Part shown: positions 1 to 5,407 of the stretch, in pieces
Layout of the letters: the number at the start of each line of letters is the position of its first letter
Numbering within the stretch: position 1 is the stretch's first letter
Assembly: GCA_021802085.1 (NCBI GenBank)
Contig: JAKAAZ010000136.1
Location: 1 to 9,521 of the forward strand
Direction of reading: 5' to 3'
Origin: Acidobacteriota bacterium
GTDB taxonomy: Bacteria; Acidobacteriota; Terriglobia; Terriglobales; Acidobacteriaceae
DNA: 9,521 nucleotides
The notes under the pieces: model-generated
What the model was told of the DNA's origin: nothing
The model's input: the letters and a program-made list of their open reading frames with translations, nothing else
The model's database searches: none
Translations under genes and position numbers: made by a program

Positions 1-286
1 GAATGTGCGTCAGAGCTGCACTGACGTTCACAATCACCCCAACCACGACCAGGCCCGTGCCCAGCCAAAGCGAAGGGCTGGTAGCGTGACTCGACACTTG
101 AGAGGGCGGAGAGTTTCTCATGCTTAGCTCGCGCAGAAACAATCCAAAGCGGGCCACCACAAAGCCAAAGCCCATCAGCGCCAGGCCGGTGCGAATCCAC
201 GCTAGAAATGTTCGCTCCGCGGCGAAATACACCCGCGGATCACGCTCTTTGGGAGCTTCGTTGTTACGGTTCTGTTCGCTGCTCAT
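1..286 (-). CDS. YidH/DUF202-family small membrane protein (C-terminus cut by window edge)
   Basis: Reading the reverse strand from the ATG at 286-284 gives 95 codons that stay open to the window edge, so the C-terminus is missing. Residues 16-50 carry the family hallmark of DUF202/YidH inner-membrane proteins: a D-P-R-x-Y-x-A-A-E-R-T-x-L-A-W-I-R-T-G stretch followed by a glycine-rich transmembrane helix. A second hydrophobic segment lies at about residues 73-93. The charged N-terminus and hydrophobic spans place it in the cytoplasmic membrane. The family has no established biochemical role. The start is 10 bases after the stop of the zinc-ribbon-like gene on the same strand, so the two are probably co-transcribed. 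No strong Shine-Dalgarno sequence is visible, which fits translational coupling. Family assignment is confident; function is unknown. Confidence 0.85.
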   Translation of the reverse strand, partial: MSSEQNRNNEAPKERDPRVYFAAERTFLAWIRTGLALMGFGFVVARFGLFLRELSMRNSPPSQVSSHATSPSLWLGTGLVVVGVIVNVSAALTHI

Positions 287-296
287 AGTGTCCAGG

Positions 297-575
297 CTAG
301 GAATCTAAGAACGCGACCGACTTGATGCCCGCCAACTCAAACCGCTTCCGGCAGCGAATGTTCTGGCACGCCACCTGGTCCTCGCGCAGCACCATGTAGG
401 ACTGTGCCTTGGCGAAGCGGGCGCGATCGCGTTCATCGGCGCGCGGCGGCAGGCTGTTCTTCTTGCGCCGTACCAGCCAATTGAGCTGGTACTCCGCAGC
501 CTGCCGACAATGTGGGCAGGTGAGTGTGTGGGGGCGCTGCTCGGGTTTTTCGTTATAAAAATCGCGTTCTTCCAT
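297..575 (-). CDS. Small hypothetical protein with two cysteine pairs (zinc-ribbon-like)
   Basis: A 92-residue protein. It has a C-P-H-C pair at residues 20-23 and a C-x4-C pair at 70-75 (CQNIRC), an arrangement that could bind one zinc ion as a ribbon. Between them lies a basic, polar stretch (R36-R37-K38-K39) with no membrane segment. The start at 575 is well supported: an AGGAGG-type ribosome site lies at 583-588 on the reverse strand, about 7 bases upstream. It is followed 10 bases later by the DUF202 gene, and the two probably form an operon transcribed leftward. I do not recognise a named family, and the zinc-binding idea rests only on the cysteine spacing. A longer overlapping ORF in another frame (305-679) lacks such features and is treated as a shadow. 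Confidence 0.75.
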   Translation of the reverse strand: MEERDFYNEKPEQRPHTLTCPHCRQAAEYQLNWLVRRKKNSLPPRADERDRARFAKAQSYMVLREDQVACQNIRCRKRFELAGIKSVAFLDS

Positions 576-708
576 GCCGTGCCCTCCTGTGGCAGCTTCC
601 AGTATGGCACTCCGGTCGCAAGAACCGCGAATCTACCCGGTGATTTTCTGAGGCTATCTGGTTTCGTTTCGTCGTACACTCCGCATAAATGTTCTTTCGA
701 GGATGGTT

Positions 709-1056
709 ATGCCCATAAATCCTGTGCTCGATCCAAGTATGGTCACAACGGCCCTGGAGTTACCTGGCTTCCGTATCGTGCGGAACTGTGGCGTGGTGCG
801 CGGCATCGTAGTGCGTTCGCGCTCGATCTTTGGAACCATCGGCGCCGGTTTGCAGACGCTGGCTGGCGGCAACATATCGCTGTATTCCAATCTGTGCGAG
901 AAAACCCGCGAGGATGCGTTCGAATTGATGATGCAGCACGCGGTGCAGCATGGCGCCAACGCCATCGTCTGCGCCCGCTACGACGCCAACGACATTCAGC
1001 AGGGAGTGACAGAAGTGCTGGCCTATGGCGCCGCAGTGGTGGTGGAAAAAATTTGA
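709..1056 (+). CDS. YbjQ/UPF0145-family protein (DUF74, putative heavy-metal-binding fold)
   Basis: The protein resembles the YbjQ/UPF0145 family over nearly its whole length. It has a T-T-x-x-E-L-P-G opening strand, a G-V-V-R-G segment, a central L-A-G-G-N, then C-E-K-T-R-E-D-A leading into a helix and G-A-N-A-I-V-C-A-R-Y-D. It ends with V-L-A-Y-G-A-A-V-V-V. About 110 residues is the usual family size. The family forms small oligomeric cytosolic proteins sometimes annotated as heavy-metal-binding, but no function is firmly established. An in-frame ATG also exists at 703. I prefer 709 because GAGG at 699-702 then sits 6 bases upstream, whereas it would abut the 703 codon. The 709 start gives 115 residues. 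The gene is convergent with the next minus-strand gene, with a gap of only 33 bases. Confidence 0.87.
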   Translation: MPINPVLDPSMVTTALELPGFRIVRNCGVVRGIVVRSRSIFGTIGAGLQTLAGGNISLYSNLCEKTREDAFELMMQHAVQHGANAIVCARYDANDIQQGVTEVLAYGAAVVVEKI

Positions 1057-1089
1057 GGTTTTGGTTGCATTCCGGGAACAATTCCTGAT

Positions 1090-1374
1090 TCATTTCCGAT
1101 GGAAACTGCCGCTTCCCGCGTAGGCGTCGACCACGCCAAAGATCCAAAGCACGCCCGCCACAATCGCGAAGGGAACCATTCCCAGTCCGAAGGTGAGCGC
1201 GCCGAAGAAGCCGCCGACCCCCCATACAATCGACATCAGGACAAACAGAATGATTCCCCGCAGAACTCGTCCGTTGTAGATCTGCCCCAGACCGCATAGG
1301 GCGGCGGACAGCAGCGCGGCAAGCAGCGGACTTTTCCGGCTGATTGTCGAAGGCGGATTGGTTGACTGATTCAT
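1090..1374 (-). CDS. Small TM2-like membrane protein
   Basis: A 94-residue protein with a polar N-terminus (residues 1-15) and about three hydrophobic segments (roughly 17-33, 39-60, 65-84). The G-L-G-Q-I-Y-N-G-R-x-L-R-G motif at residues 28-40 is the pattern seen at the first turn of TM2-domain proteins and related small bacterial membrane proteins, followed by V-D-A-Y near the end of the last helix. It is expected in the cytoplasmic membrane. No function is known for these stand-alone forms. The start at 1374 is supported by GGAG 6 bases upstream on the reverse strand. It is convergent with the YbjQ-family gene and has a long empty region upstream, where its promoter must lie. The gene call is fairly firm; the family name is a resemblance only. 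Confidence 0.75.
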   Translation of the reverse strand: MNQSTNPPSTISRKSPLLAALLSAALCGLGQIYNGRVLRGIILFVLMSIVWGVGGFFGALTFGLGMVPFAIVAGVLWIFGVVDAYAGSGSFHRK

Positions 1375-1557
1375 ACGAAACTCCGTGCAATGGGAAAGTC
1401 TCTGGCTAGGACGCGGGCGCGTGCAACGGACGCGATTTCTTTAACGCACAGTTGGTGGAATCAGCCGCCCCGTTTGCAGTGCATACAGGCGGCTTTTCCG
1501 AATGCGATTCACATGCTTTCAACAGGACTCGTCGATGTCCCGCCGCGTATTTGCAAC

Positions 1558-1586
1558 AAGTAGACGAACCCGGTGCAAGTCTACTT
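1558..1586. repeat. 8-base perfect inverted repeat (hairpin or operator candidate)
   Basis: AAGTAGAC at 1558-1565 is the exact reverse complement of GTCTACTT at 1579-1586, with a 13-base loop. No run of T follows on either strand, so it is not a standard intrinsic terminator. A second odd-centred dyad, GTGAATTTCAC, lies ten bases further on at 1596-1606. Confidence 0.4.
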
Positions 1587-1619
1587 CGAAATGGAGTGAA
1601 TTTCACCGAATATTCGCTG

Positions 1620-1648
1620 TTTACACAAAGCTCTTCGATTCGTACTCT
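1620..1648 (+). promoter_or_regulatory. Candidate sigma70-like promoter in the intergenic region
   Basis: TTTACA at 1620-1625 matches five of six bases of the -35 consensus. After a 17-base spacer, TACTCT at 1643-1648 matches three of six -10 bases. The nearest plus-strand gene starts 380 bases downstream, so it would give a long leader or an independent small RNA. This is weak evidence. Confidence 0.25.
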
Positions 1649-2028
1649 AGGGCGAGCGTTGCTGGAAACAACAACGCGCCTCTTTCGCCTATTTTGATTC
1701 ACAAAACTTAAGCTGAAACGGAAGGCCGGGCGCATACGCGACGGGCCAAGCCGACAACCGCCAACTCACTTGCAGCTTGCAAGAGTATGGTTCTGTCGGG
1801 TTTGGATGCTGGCGCGACAGGCAACGATGCGTCTGTTCTCCCGTTTCTCCGCAGTCCAGCTGCTGACAGCTGAACGGCTTCGGGTGCAACAGGAGGGCCG
1901 CGTCTCGTTCTTTTCGCGAGCGTGGTCTTGGCGCCCTTGAGACGTGCTGTGTCGTTTTGGCAGCGGGCTGCGGCCGAACCACCTTCTTCCCATTACGGAA
2001 CGCGGTGTTGTGCTTGCAGGGAGAATGA

Positions 2029-2463
2029 ATGCGTCCAAAAAAAGTAATCTTATGCGTCGATGACAACGATCAGGTTTTATCAGTGCGCAAGTTTGTTTTG
2101 GAGACCCGTGGTTATCGCGTGTTGACAGCGAAGAATGCCGAAGAAGCAGTCGAATTGTACGATCATGGCCGCGTCGATCTGGTGATTAGCGATCTGGTCA
2201 TGCCACATTGCAACGGCAATGATTTGATCCAGCAACTGAAGGAAATTGCGCCGTGGGTACCGGCGGTGTTGGTGAGCGGCAGCATCAAGCAGTTCGATCC
2301 GACCAGTCGCGCGGACGCTTTTCTGCCCAAAGGCTCCTGCTCGCCGCAGGAATTGCTGGAGCGCGTTCGGGTTCTTCTGGTCCGCAAGCGTGGTCCGAAG
2401 AAGATGATTGCGTCCCCGCCTGCACTCGAAGCCCATACCGCCGCGGCACAAGGGGTTGCGTAA
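2029..2463 (+). CDS. Stand-alone CheY-like response regulator receiver protein
   Basis: A 144-residue protein consisting of one receiver domain (about residues 5-120) and a short tail with no output domain. The phosphorylation site residues are all present: the acidic pair D11-D12 after the first strand, the phosphoacceptor D55 in V-I-S-D-L-V-M-P, S83 at the position of the switch Ser/Thr in V-L-V-S-G-S, and K101 in L-P-K-G. It should accept a phosphoryl group from a histidine kinase encoded elsewhere and signal by protein contact rather than DNA binding. The start is supported by AGGGAG at 2018-2023, five bases upstream. The tail (about 121-144) is basic and then Ala-rich and looks disordered. 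The ABC ATPase begins 61 bases downstream, so the two may share a transcript. The family is clear; the pathway is unknown. Confidence 0.93.
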   Translation: MRPKKVILCVDDNDQVLSVRKFVLETRGYRVLTAKNAEEAVELYDHGRVDLVISDLVMPHCNGNDLIQQLKEIAPWVPAVLVSGSIKQFDPTSRADAFLPKGSCSPQELLERVRVLLVRKRGPKKMIASPPALEAHTAAAQGVA

Positions 2464-2524
2464 CGGAAGTTCGGATTCCGCGGAGTGTTACCGCCGGTCA
2501 GTCCAACCGGTACAATGGAACAGA

Positions 2525-3250
2525 ATGCAGCCCGTCATTGTCGCCGAGCAACTCGGCAAGATATATCGCGCAGGTAAAGTCGATGTCTATGCTCTCCGAT
2601 CCGTTTCCTTTTCAGTGGCACCGGGAGAGTTTGTCAGCATCGTCGGACCTTCTGGAAGCGGAAAGTCCACCCTGTTTTACAGTATTGGCGGGTTGACCCA
2701 GCCATCCTCAGGCCGCCTCCTCATTGATGGCGTCGATTTCGCTACATTGAGCGATGCCGAACGGACCCGGCTGCGCAAACATAAAATCGGTTTCGTCTTC
2801 CAGAAATTCAACCTGCTGCCCACGTTGAGCGCCATGGACAATATTCTGTTGGCGCACGAAATTGCCTCCGGCAAGAAGAAGGTGGACAAGGAATATTTCG
2901 ATCACCTCACGGAGCTTCTGGGCGTTCGCGATCGCTTGCATCATCGGCCTTCAGAGCTTTCCGGCGGTGAACAGCAGCGGGTGGCGATTGCCCGCGCTCT
3001 CATCGCGCGTCCAGCCATCGTGCTGGCCGATGAGCCTACCGGAAATCTCGATTCCAAGAATTCTGACGCCGTGCTGGCCGTCCTGCGACGTTCCAATCGG
3101 GAACTGAAGCAGACCGTGATGATGATTACGCACAATTCCGAGGCAGCTGCCATCGGCGACCGTATTCTGCACATGCGCGACGGCGAACTCTTGGACGCCG
3201 AGACCCACGCGGCTCTGGAAGCCGATGGCCGCGCGGATATCGCCCTCTGA
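2525..3250 (+). CDS. ABC transporter ATP-binding protein, LolD/MacB type
   Basis: The 241-residue protein has every motif of an ABC ATPase: Walker A G-P-S-G-S-G-K-S-T at residues 41-49, the Q-loop in F-V-F-Q-K-F-N-L-L-P-T, the signature L-S-G-G-E-Q-Q-R-V-A-I-A-R-A, Walker B with the catalytic glutamate in V-L-A-D-E-P-T-G-N-L-D-S, and the switch histidine in M-M-I-T-H-N. The N-L-D-S after Walker B and the overall length are typical of the LolD/MacB/FtsE-like group that powers FtsX-fold permeases for lipoprotein or small-molecule export. I chose the ATG at 2525. The open frame extends to 2408, but that would overlap the receiver gene and adds 39 residues without family character. The ribosome site is weak. 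No permease gene follows; tRNA genes come next, so the partner must be encoded elsewhere or has been lost. Confidence 0.9.
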   Translation: MQPVIVAEQLGKIYRAGKVDVYALRSVSFSVAPGEFVSIVGPSGSGKSTLFYSIGGLTQPSSGRLLIDGVDFATLSDAERTRLRKHKIGFVFQKFNLLPTLSAMDNILLAHEIASGKKKVDKEYFDHLTELLGVRDRLHHRPSELSGGEQQRVAIARALIARPAIVLADEPTGNLDSKNSDAVLAVLRRSNRELKQTVMMITHNSEAAAIGDRILHMRDGELLDAETHAALEADGRADIAL

Positions 3251-3283
3251 CGGATTCGGGCAGGGAAGCAGATTGCGCGTGCG

Positions 3284-3313
3284 TTGACCAGCCACGCTAC
3301 ATGTCGATATACT
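3284..3313 (+). promoter_or_regulatory. Promoter of the tRNA-Gly/tRNA-Cys genes
   Basis: TTGACC at 3284-3289 (five of six -35 bases) and TATACT at 3308-3313 (five of six -10 bases) are separated by 18 bases. Transcription would start near 3320, a few bases before the tRNA-Gly gene. No comparable promoter is seen between the two tRNAs, so they are probably transcribed together. Confidence 0.7.
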
Positions 3314-3327
3314 TCAATCCAGTAAGG

Positions 3328-3402
3328 GCGGGAGTAGCTCAGTGGTAGAGCGCGACCTTGCCAAGGTCGAAGTCGCGGGTTCGACCCCCGTCTCCCGCTC
3401 CA
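3328..3402 (+). tRNA. tRNA-Gly (anticodon GCC)
   Basis: A complete cloverleaf can be drawn. The acceptor stem GCGGGAG (3328-3334) pairs with CTCCCGC (3392-3398). The anticodon stem CGACC/GGTCG (3353-3357, 3365-3369) closes the loop TTGCCAA with anticodon GCC at 3360-3362. The T-arm contains GTTCGAC. The discriminator base is T3399 and the 3' CCA is encoded at 3400-3402. Confidence 0.97.
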
Positions 3403-3468
3403 GCGGTGTGTCGCTGCCAGCCTTCCCAACGCCAGCAGCCGCAGTTCTTGTTTCACCCTATCTTGTCG

Positions 3469-3543
3469 GGCGCGGTACCCAAGTGGTAAGGGAGAGGTCT
3501 GCAAAACCTTTATGCGTCGGTTCGATCCCGACCCGCGCCTCCA
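3469..3543 (+). tRNA. tRNA-Cys (anticodon GCA)
   Basis: The acceptor stem GGCGCGG (3469-3475) pairs with CCGCGCC (3533-3539), followed by discriminator T3540 and encoded CCA at 3541-3543. The anticodon loop CTGCAAA, held by an AGGT/ACCT stem plus a G-U pair, gives anticodon GCA. The T-arm carries GTTCGATC. It lies 66 bases after tRNA-Gly and directly faces the 3' end of the integrase gene, so its 3' half is the probable attachment site of the island. Confidence 0.96.
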
Positions 3544-3580
3544 ATCCTTTCAAAGACTTAGGCTAGAGGCTCCAACCCCC

Positions 3581-3628
3581 TAGCTGCCGTTTAGCTGCCG
3601 ATAAGCGAAAAACCGCTTATGCGGCAGC
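3581..3628. repeat. Tandem TAGCTGCCG repeats and a strong hairpin next to the integrase 3' end
   Basis: TAGCTGCCG occurs at 3581-3589 and again at 3592-3600, an 11-base period of about one helical turn. The second copy starts a hairpin: GCTGCCG plus ATAAGCG (3594-3607) pairs with CGCTTAT and CGGCAGC (3614-3620, 3622-3628), with a 6-base A-rich loop and one bulged base at 3621. The integrase stop codon (3617-3619) lies inside the hairpin. There is no U-tract on either strand, so it is a poor intrinsic terminator. Its position between the tRNA and the integrase suits arm-type recombinase or excisionase binding sites. That is inference. Confidence 0.55.
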
Positions 3629-4375
3629 CCTTTGCGCAGACTGCGCAGCGGAAATCCCGCCGCTCAACTGCCCGCTCAGTGACTCGGCCGCCGCATCCGC
3701 GGAGGCGTCGAGAACATGAGCGTAAATCTTGAGAAGGATGTCGGGACGCGAGTGACCGAGGCGTTCCTGCGCTGCCTTGATCGGAACCCGCTCTTCCACC
3801 ATCTGGGTCGCTCCCCAGTGCCGGAGGAGACGCCAGGTGATGTGCGGAAGGCCGAGCCTGTCTGCCACTGGCTGGATGCGCCGGGCCAGAAGCGTCTCGT
3901 GCCAGATCGGACCGGGCTTCATGGTTCTGCCCTTCTTAATACGGTTCGGAAACATCCAGTCTTCGTCCTGTGCCTTCGTCCGCTCCTTCAACCGAAGCAG
4001 TCGATTGACGTCTGCCTCCGTCAGCCGGATCGGACGGTTCGAGCGGTGGTACTTCGGGGTGTGCAGCTTGCCCTGATTGACCGCCCTCACCACCCAGAGG
4101 TTCCTGGTCTCGGCAACCAGGTCCTTCCACTTGAAGGCCAGTTCCTCAGGACGGATCGAACTCACAGAGACCAGATAGACCAGCGTGCTGATCGGCTCCT
4201 CGAGGGCATTGATCAACTCAACGAGTTGATTGCCGGTCGGGAGTTTCTTCTGTTCCCTGATCCCCTCCGGAGGGAGATCGGCTCCACGTGCAGGATTCGA
4301 CGTCATGTATCCGTACTTCATCGCGGCGCGGAAGATGGAGCTGAGCCCCCATTTCAGGTTCTTCAGGGTCTGCAC
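3617..4375 (-). CDS. Tyrosine recombinase/integrase, C-terminal catalytic part (separated by frameshift)
   Basis: A 252-codon reading frame containing the catalytic domain of a tyrosine recombinase. Recognisable active-site elements are R75 in S-I-R-P-E-E-L-A, K108 in T-P-K-Y-H, R185-H186 in L-L-R-H-W-G-A-T, H208 in L-G-H-S and the nucleophile Y218 in K-I-Y-A-H. The usual histidine of the H-x-x-R box is an arginine (R182). The domain would cut and rejoin DNA at the element's attachment sites. The ATG at 4375 is unlikely to be a natural start, because the upstream integrase frame runs into it. Re-joining the frames restores a continuous core-binding domain: N-Q-K-A from upstream followed by K-A-V-Q-T-L-K-N-L-K-W-G. 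Residues 1-35 (F-R-A-A-M-K-Y-G-Y-M-x-x-N-P-A) are the end of that core-binding domain. The gene points at the tRNA-Cys gene 73 bases away. Confidence 0.88.
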   Translation of the reverse strand: MQTLKNLKWGLSSIFRAAMKYGYMTSNPARGADLPPEGIREQKKLPTGNQLVELINALEEPISTLVYLVSVSSIRPEELAFKWKDLVAETRNLWVVRAVNQGKLHTPKYHRSNRPIRLTEADVNRLLRLKERTKAQDEDWMFPNRIKKGRTMKPGPIWHETLLARRIQPVADRLGLPHITWRLLRHWGATQMVEERVPIKAAQERLGHSRPDILLKIYAHVLDASADAAAESLSGQLSGGISAAQSAQRAAA

Positions 4376-5097
4376 AGCCTTGCCTTCTGGTTAATGAAGG
4401 TCTGTACCGCTTCGACGGTGATCTCGGAAAGCTGAATGTCGCCGAACTCGGGAAGGTAATGGGCACGGATATTGGTCTCGTATCCGTGCACCGTCGTTCC
4501 TTTCTGGTTCGCCATCTTCAGCATCCGATATTTCGCGACAAATCCTCGAAAAGTCATCATCGTCTTTGGGCGGCACTTCGCCTGGTTAATGGGTTCAAGG
4601 ATGACGGCCAGTTTTTGCAGGGCGGCCTTCTCCGAGCGAATCTCCTTTATCGAACCAAGGTTGACAGCGCAGCGTTTCCGCTCTGTCTTCCCCGTTTCGT
4701 TGACGACATTCTCCCGATAGAAGCCCTCCCACCACGCCGGGTCTCCATCCTCACGCAACCGGACACTGCCGGTCTGCAATCGCTTCCGAGTCAATTTCAT
4801 ATTCTCCTTTCCGTTGACTCGGGCAATTCCGTCGGATAACTCCAGCGTAGCATCCGGCCGGTGCCTCTCGCGAGCGCGAATATAGGAGGAAATCTTGTAC
4901 GGGTCGAATCGAATTCCACGCCTTCCGAGACGGACCACTGGGAGCGGATCGATCGCGCCTTTCTTGGTGCGCTTGTACACCCAGCCGGGAGTAACTCCGA
5001 TCGCGTCACACAGTTCGCGGGCGGTCAGCAACTGCGGTGGGCCGAATGGCCGGCCTTCTGGTTCATGCCCAGCGATTTGGGATGGAATGCTCCTCAT
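4363..5097 (-). CDS. Excisionase-like HTH fused to integrase N-terminal domains (frameshifted N-terminal part)
   Basis: The 244-residue frame has two parts. Residues about 23-77 (L-L-T-A-R-E-L-C-D-A-I-G-V-T-P-G-W-V-Y-K onwards, ending near Y-I-R-A-R-E-R) resemble the winged helix-turn-helix of excisionase/AlpA-like DNA-binding proteins. Residues about 100-240 are integrase: an arm-binding-like segment (about 100-165) and a SAM-like core-binding domain (about 181-240, including Y-L-P-E-F-G-D). The frame then leaves the family and stops after L-C-R-P. A single missing A in the GGCAAGGCTG stretch near 4380 explains this: total length 4363/3617-5097 becomes divisible by three with one added base, giving about 493 residues. 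An internal ATG at 4800 has AAAGGAG three bases upstream and could start a separate integrase product. The 5097 start has a poor ribosome site. Confidence 0.8.
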   Translation of the reverse strand: MRSIPSQIAGHEPEGRPFGPPQLLTARELCDAIGVTPGWVYKRTKKGAIDPLPVVRLGRRGIRFDPYKISSYIRARERHRPDATLELSDGIARVNGKENMKLTRKRLQTGSVRLREDGDPAWWEGFYRENVVNETGKTERKRCAVNLGSIKEIRSEKAALQKLAVILEPINQAKCRPKTMMTFRGFVAKYRMLKMANQKGTTVHGYETNIRAHYLPEFGDIQLSEITVEAVQTFINQKARLCRP

Positions 5098-5117
5098 CCT
5101 GGCTCTCGAATGTCCAC

Positions 5118-5273
5118 CTAGCAGTTGCGTCTGCGTATCGCCACGCGAACTATCGTGTATCGTTCCGCAGGGAGATTTCTCAGTTGTTTGCTTCTGGAAC
5201 CCTTCGTGATGCGCCGGTATCCCACAGCCATCTTGGACAGCCTAGCCATGAGATCGTTAAGCCTAGGCATCAT
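5118..5273 (-). CDS. Possible small, very basic protein upstream of the integrase
   Basis: Reading the reverse strand from the ATG at 5273 gives 51 codons ending with TAG at 5118-5120, 20 bases before the integrase frame starts. The product is rich in arginine and lysine (for example R-R-I-T-K-G-S-R-S-K and A-I-R-R-R-N-C at the end) with an amphipathic N-terminus, as small nucleic-acid-binding or excision-directionality proteins often are. No family is recognised. A GAGGAG sequence lies at 5286-5291 on the reverse strand, but it fits better an overlapping three-codon frame starting at 5281, whose TGA overlaps this ATG. Translation would then depend on re-initiation. It could easily be chance. 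Confidence 0.3.
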   Translation of the reverse strand: MMPRLNDLMARLSKMAVGYRRITKGSRSKQLRNLPAERYTIVRVAIRRRNC

Positions 5274-5280
5274 GGGTTCA

Positions 5281-5370
5281 TTTCTCTCCTCGGTCAAATG
5301 CCGACAGGGGCGCCGAGTTCTATGGCCCTTATTTCTTCACTCCTCGAACAGATTTGACCGAGTTTAGAAA
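5281..5370. repeat. Pair of outward-facing 19-base inverted motifs in the divergent region
   Basis: The motif ATTTGACCGAG occurs at 5352-5362 on the plus strand and, exactly, at 5299-5289 on the minus strand. Including the next eight bases, the two copies agree at 16 of 19 positions: ATTTGACCGAG followed by TTT or GAG, then AGAAA. They are 52 bases apart and each lies just upstream of a possible start on its own strand. They could be operators for divergent control of the integrase side and the secretion side, or ends of a 90-base miniature element. No target-site duplication is seen outside them. Confidence 0.55.
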
Positions 5371-5407
5371 CCGCTCCATGCTTGCATCGCGTTTGGAAGA
5401 GATGCAT

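Larger units (their letters stand above)
1375..2028. other. Long intergenic region without convincing coding sequence
   Basis: These 654 bases separate the minus-strand TM2-like gene from the plus-strand receiver gene. The ORFs that cross it (for example minus 1406-1735 and 1689-2066, plus 1452-1697) are serine-, arginine- and cysteine-rich with no recognisable motif, and I consider them spurious. Visible structure: a perfect 8-base inverted repeat at 1558-1586, an 11-base dyad at 1596-1606, a candidate promoter at 1620-1648, and a CAGCTG-N4-CAGCTG repeat at 1857-1872. It must contain the two divergent promoters and could hold a small RNA. Confidence 0.6.

Noticed and set aside
510..1088. 192-residue plus-strand ORF overlapping the YbjQ-family gene
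   Set aside because: It runs in another frame across the intergenic region and the clear YbjQ-family gene; composition is Arg/Trp/His-rich with no motif.
743..1390. 215-residue minus-strand ORF across the YbjQ and TM2-like genes
   Set aside because: It is antisense to one convincing gene and in another frame of a second; low-complexity Arg-rich shadow.
1950..1980. Sigma54-type promoter (TGGCA ... TGC) upstream of the receiver gene
   Set aside because: The GG-to-GC spacing is one base too short for the -24/-12 consensus.
1689..2066. Minus-strand ORFs in the region upstream of the receiver gene
   Set aside because: No family motif, poor starts, and one runs into the receiver coding sequence.
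2488..2516. Promoter TTACCG-17-TACAAT in front of the ABC ATPase gene
   Set aside because: The -10 looks good but the -35 matches only three bases, and the start would lie almost on the ATG; co-transcription with the receiver is as likely.
3594..3628. Hairpin as a standard rho-independent terminator for tRNAs or integrase
   Set aside because: Strong stem but no U-tract on either side, and it includes the integrase stop codon.
3716..4435. 239-residue plus-strand ORF antisense to the integrase
   Set aside because: It mirrors the integrase coding frame; the minus strand carries recognisable catalytic motifs.
5037..5367. Plus-strand ORFs across the divergent region (5037-5357, 5125-5367)
   Set aside because: No ribosome sites or motifs, overlap with the integrase start and the inverted repeats.
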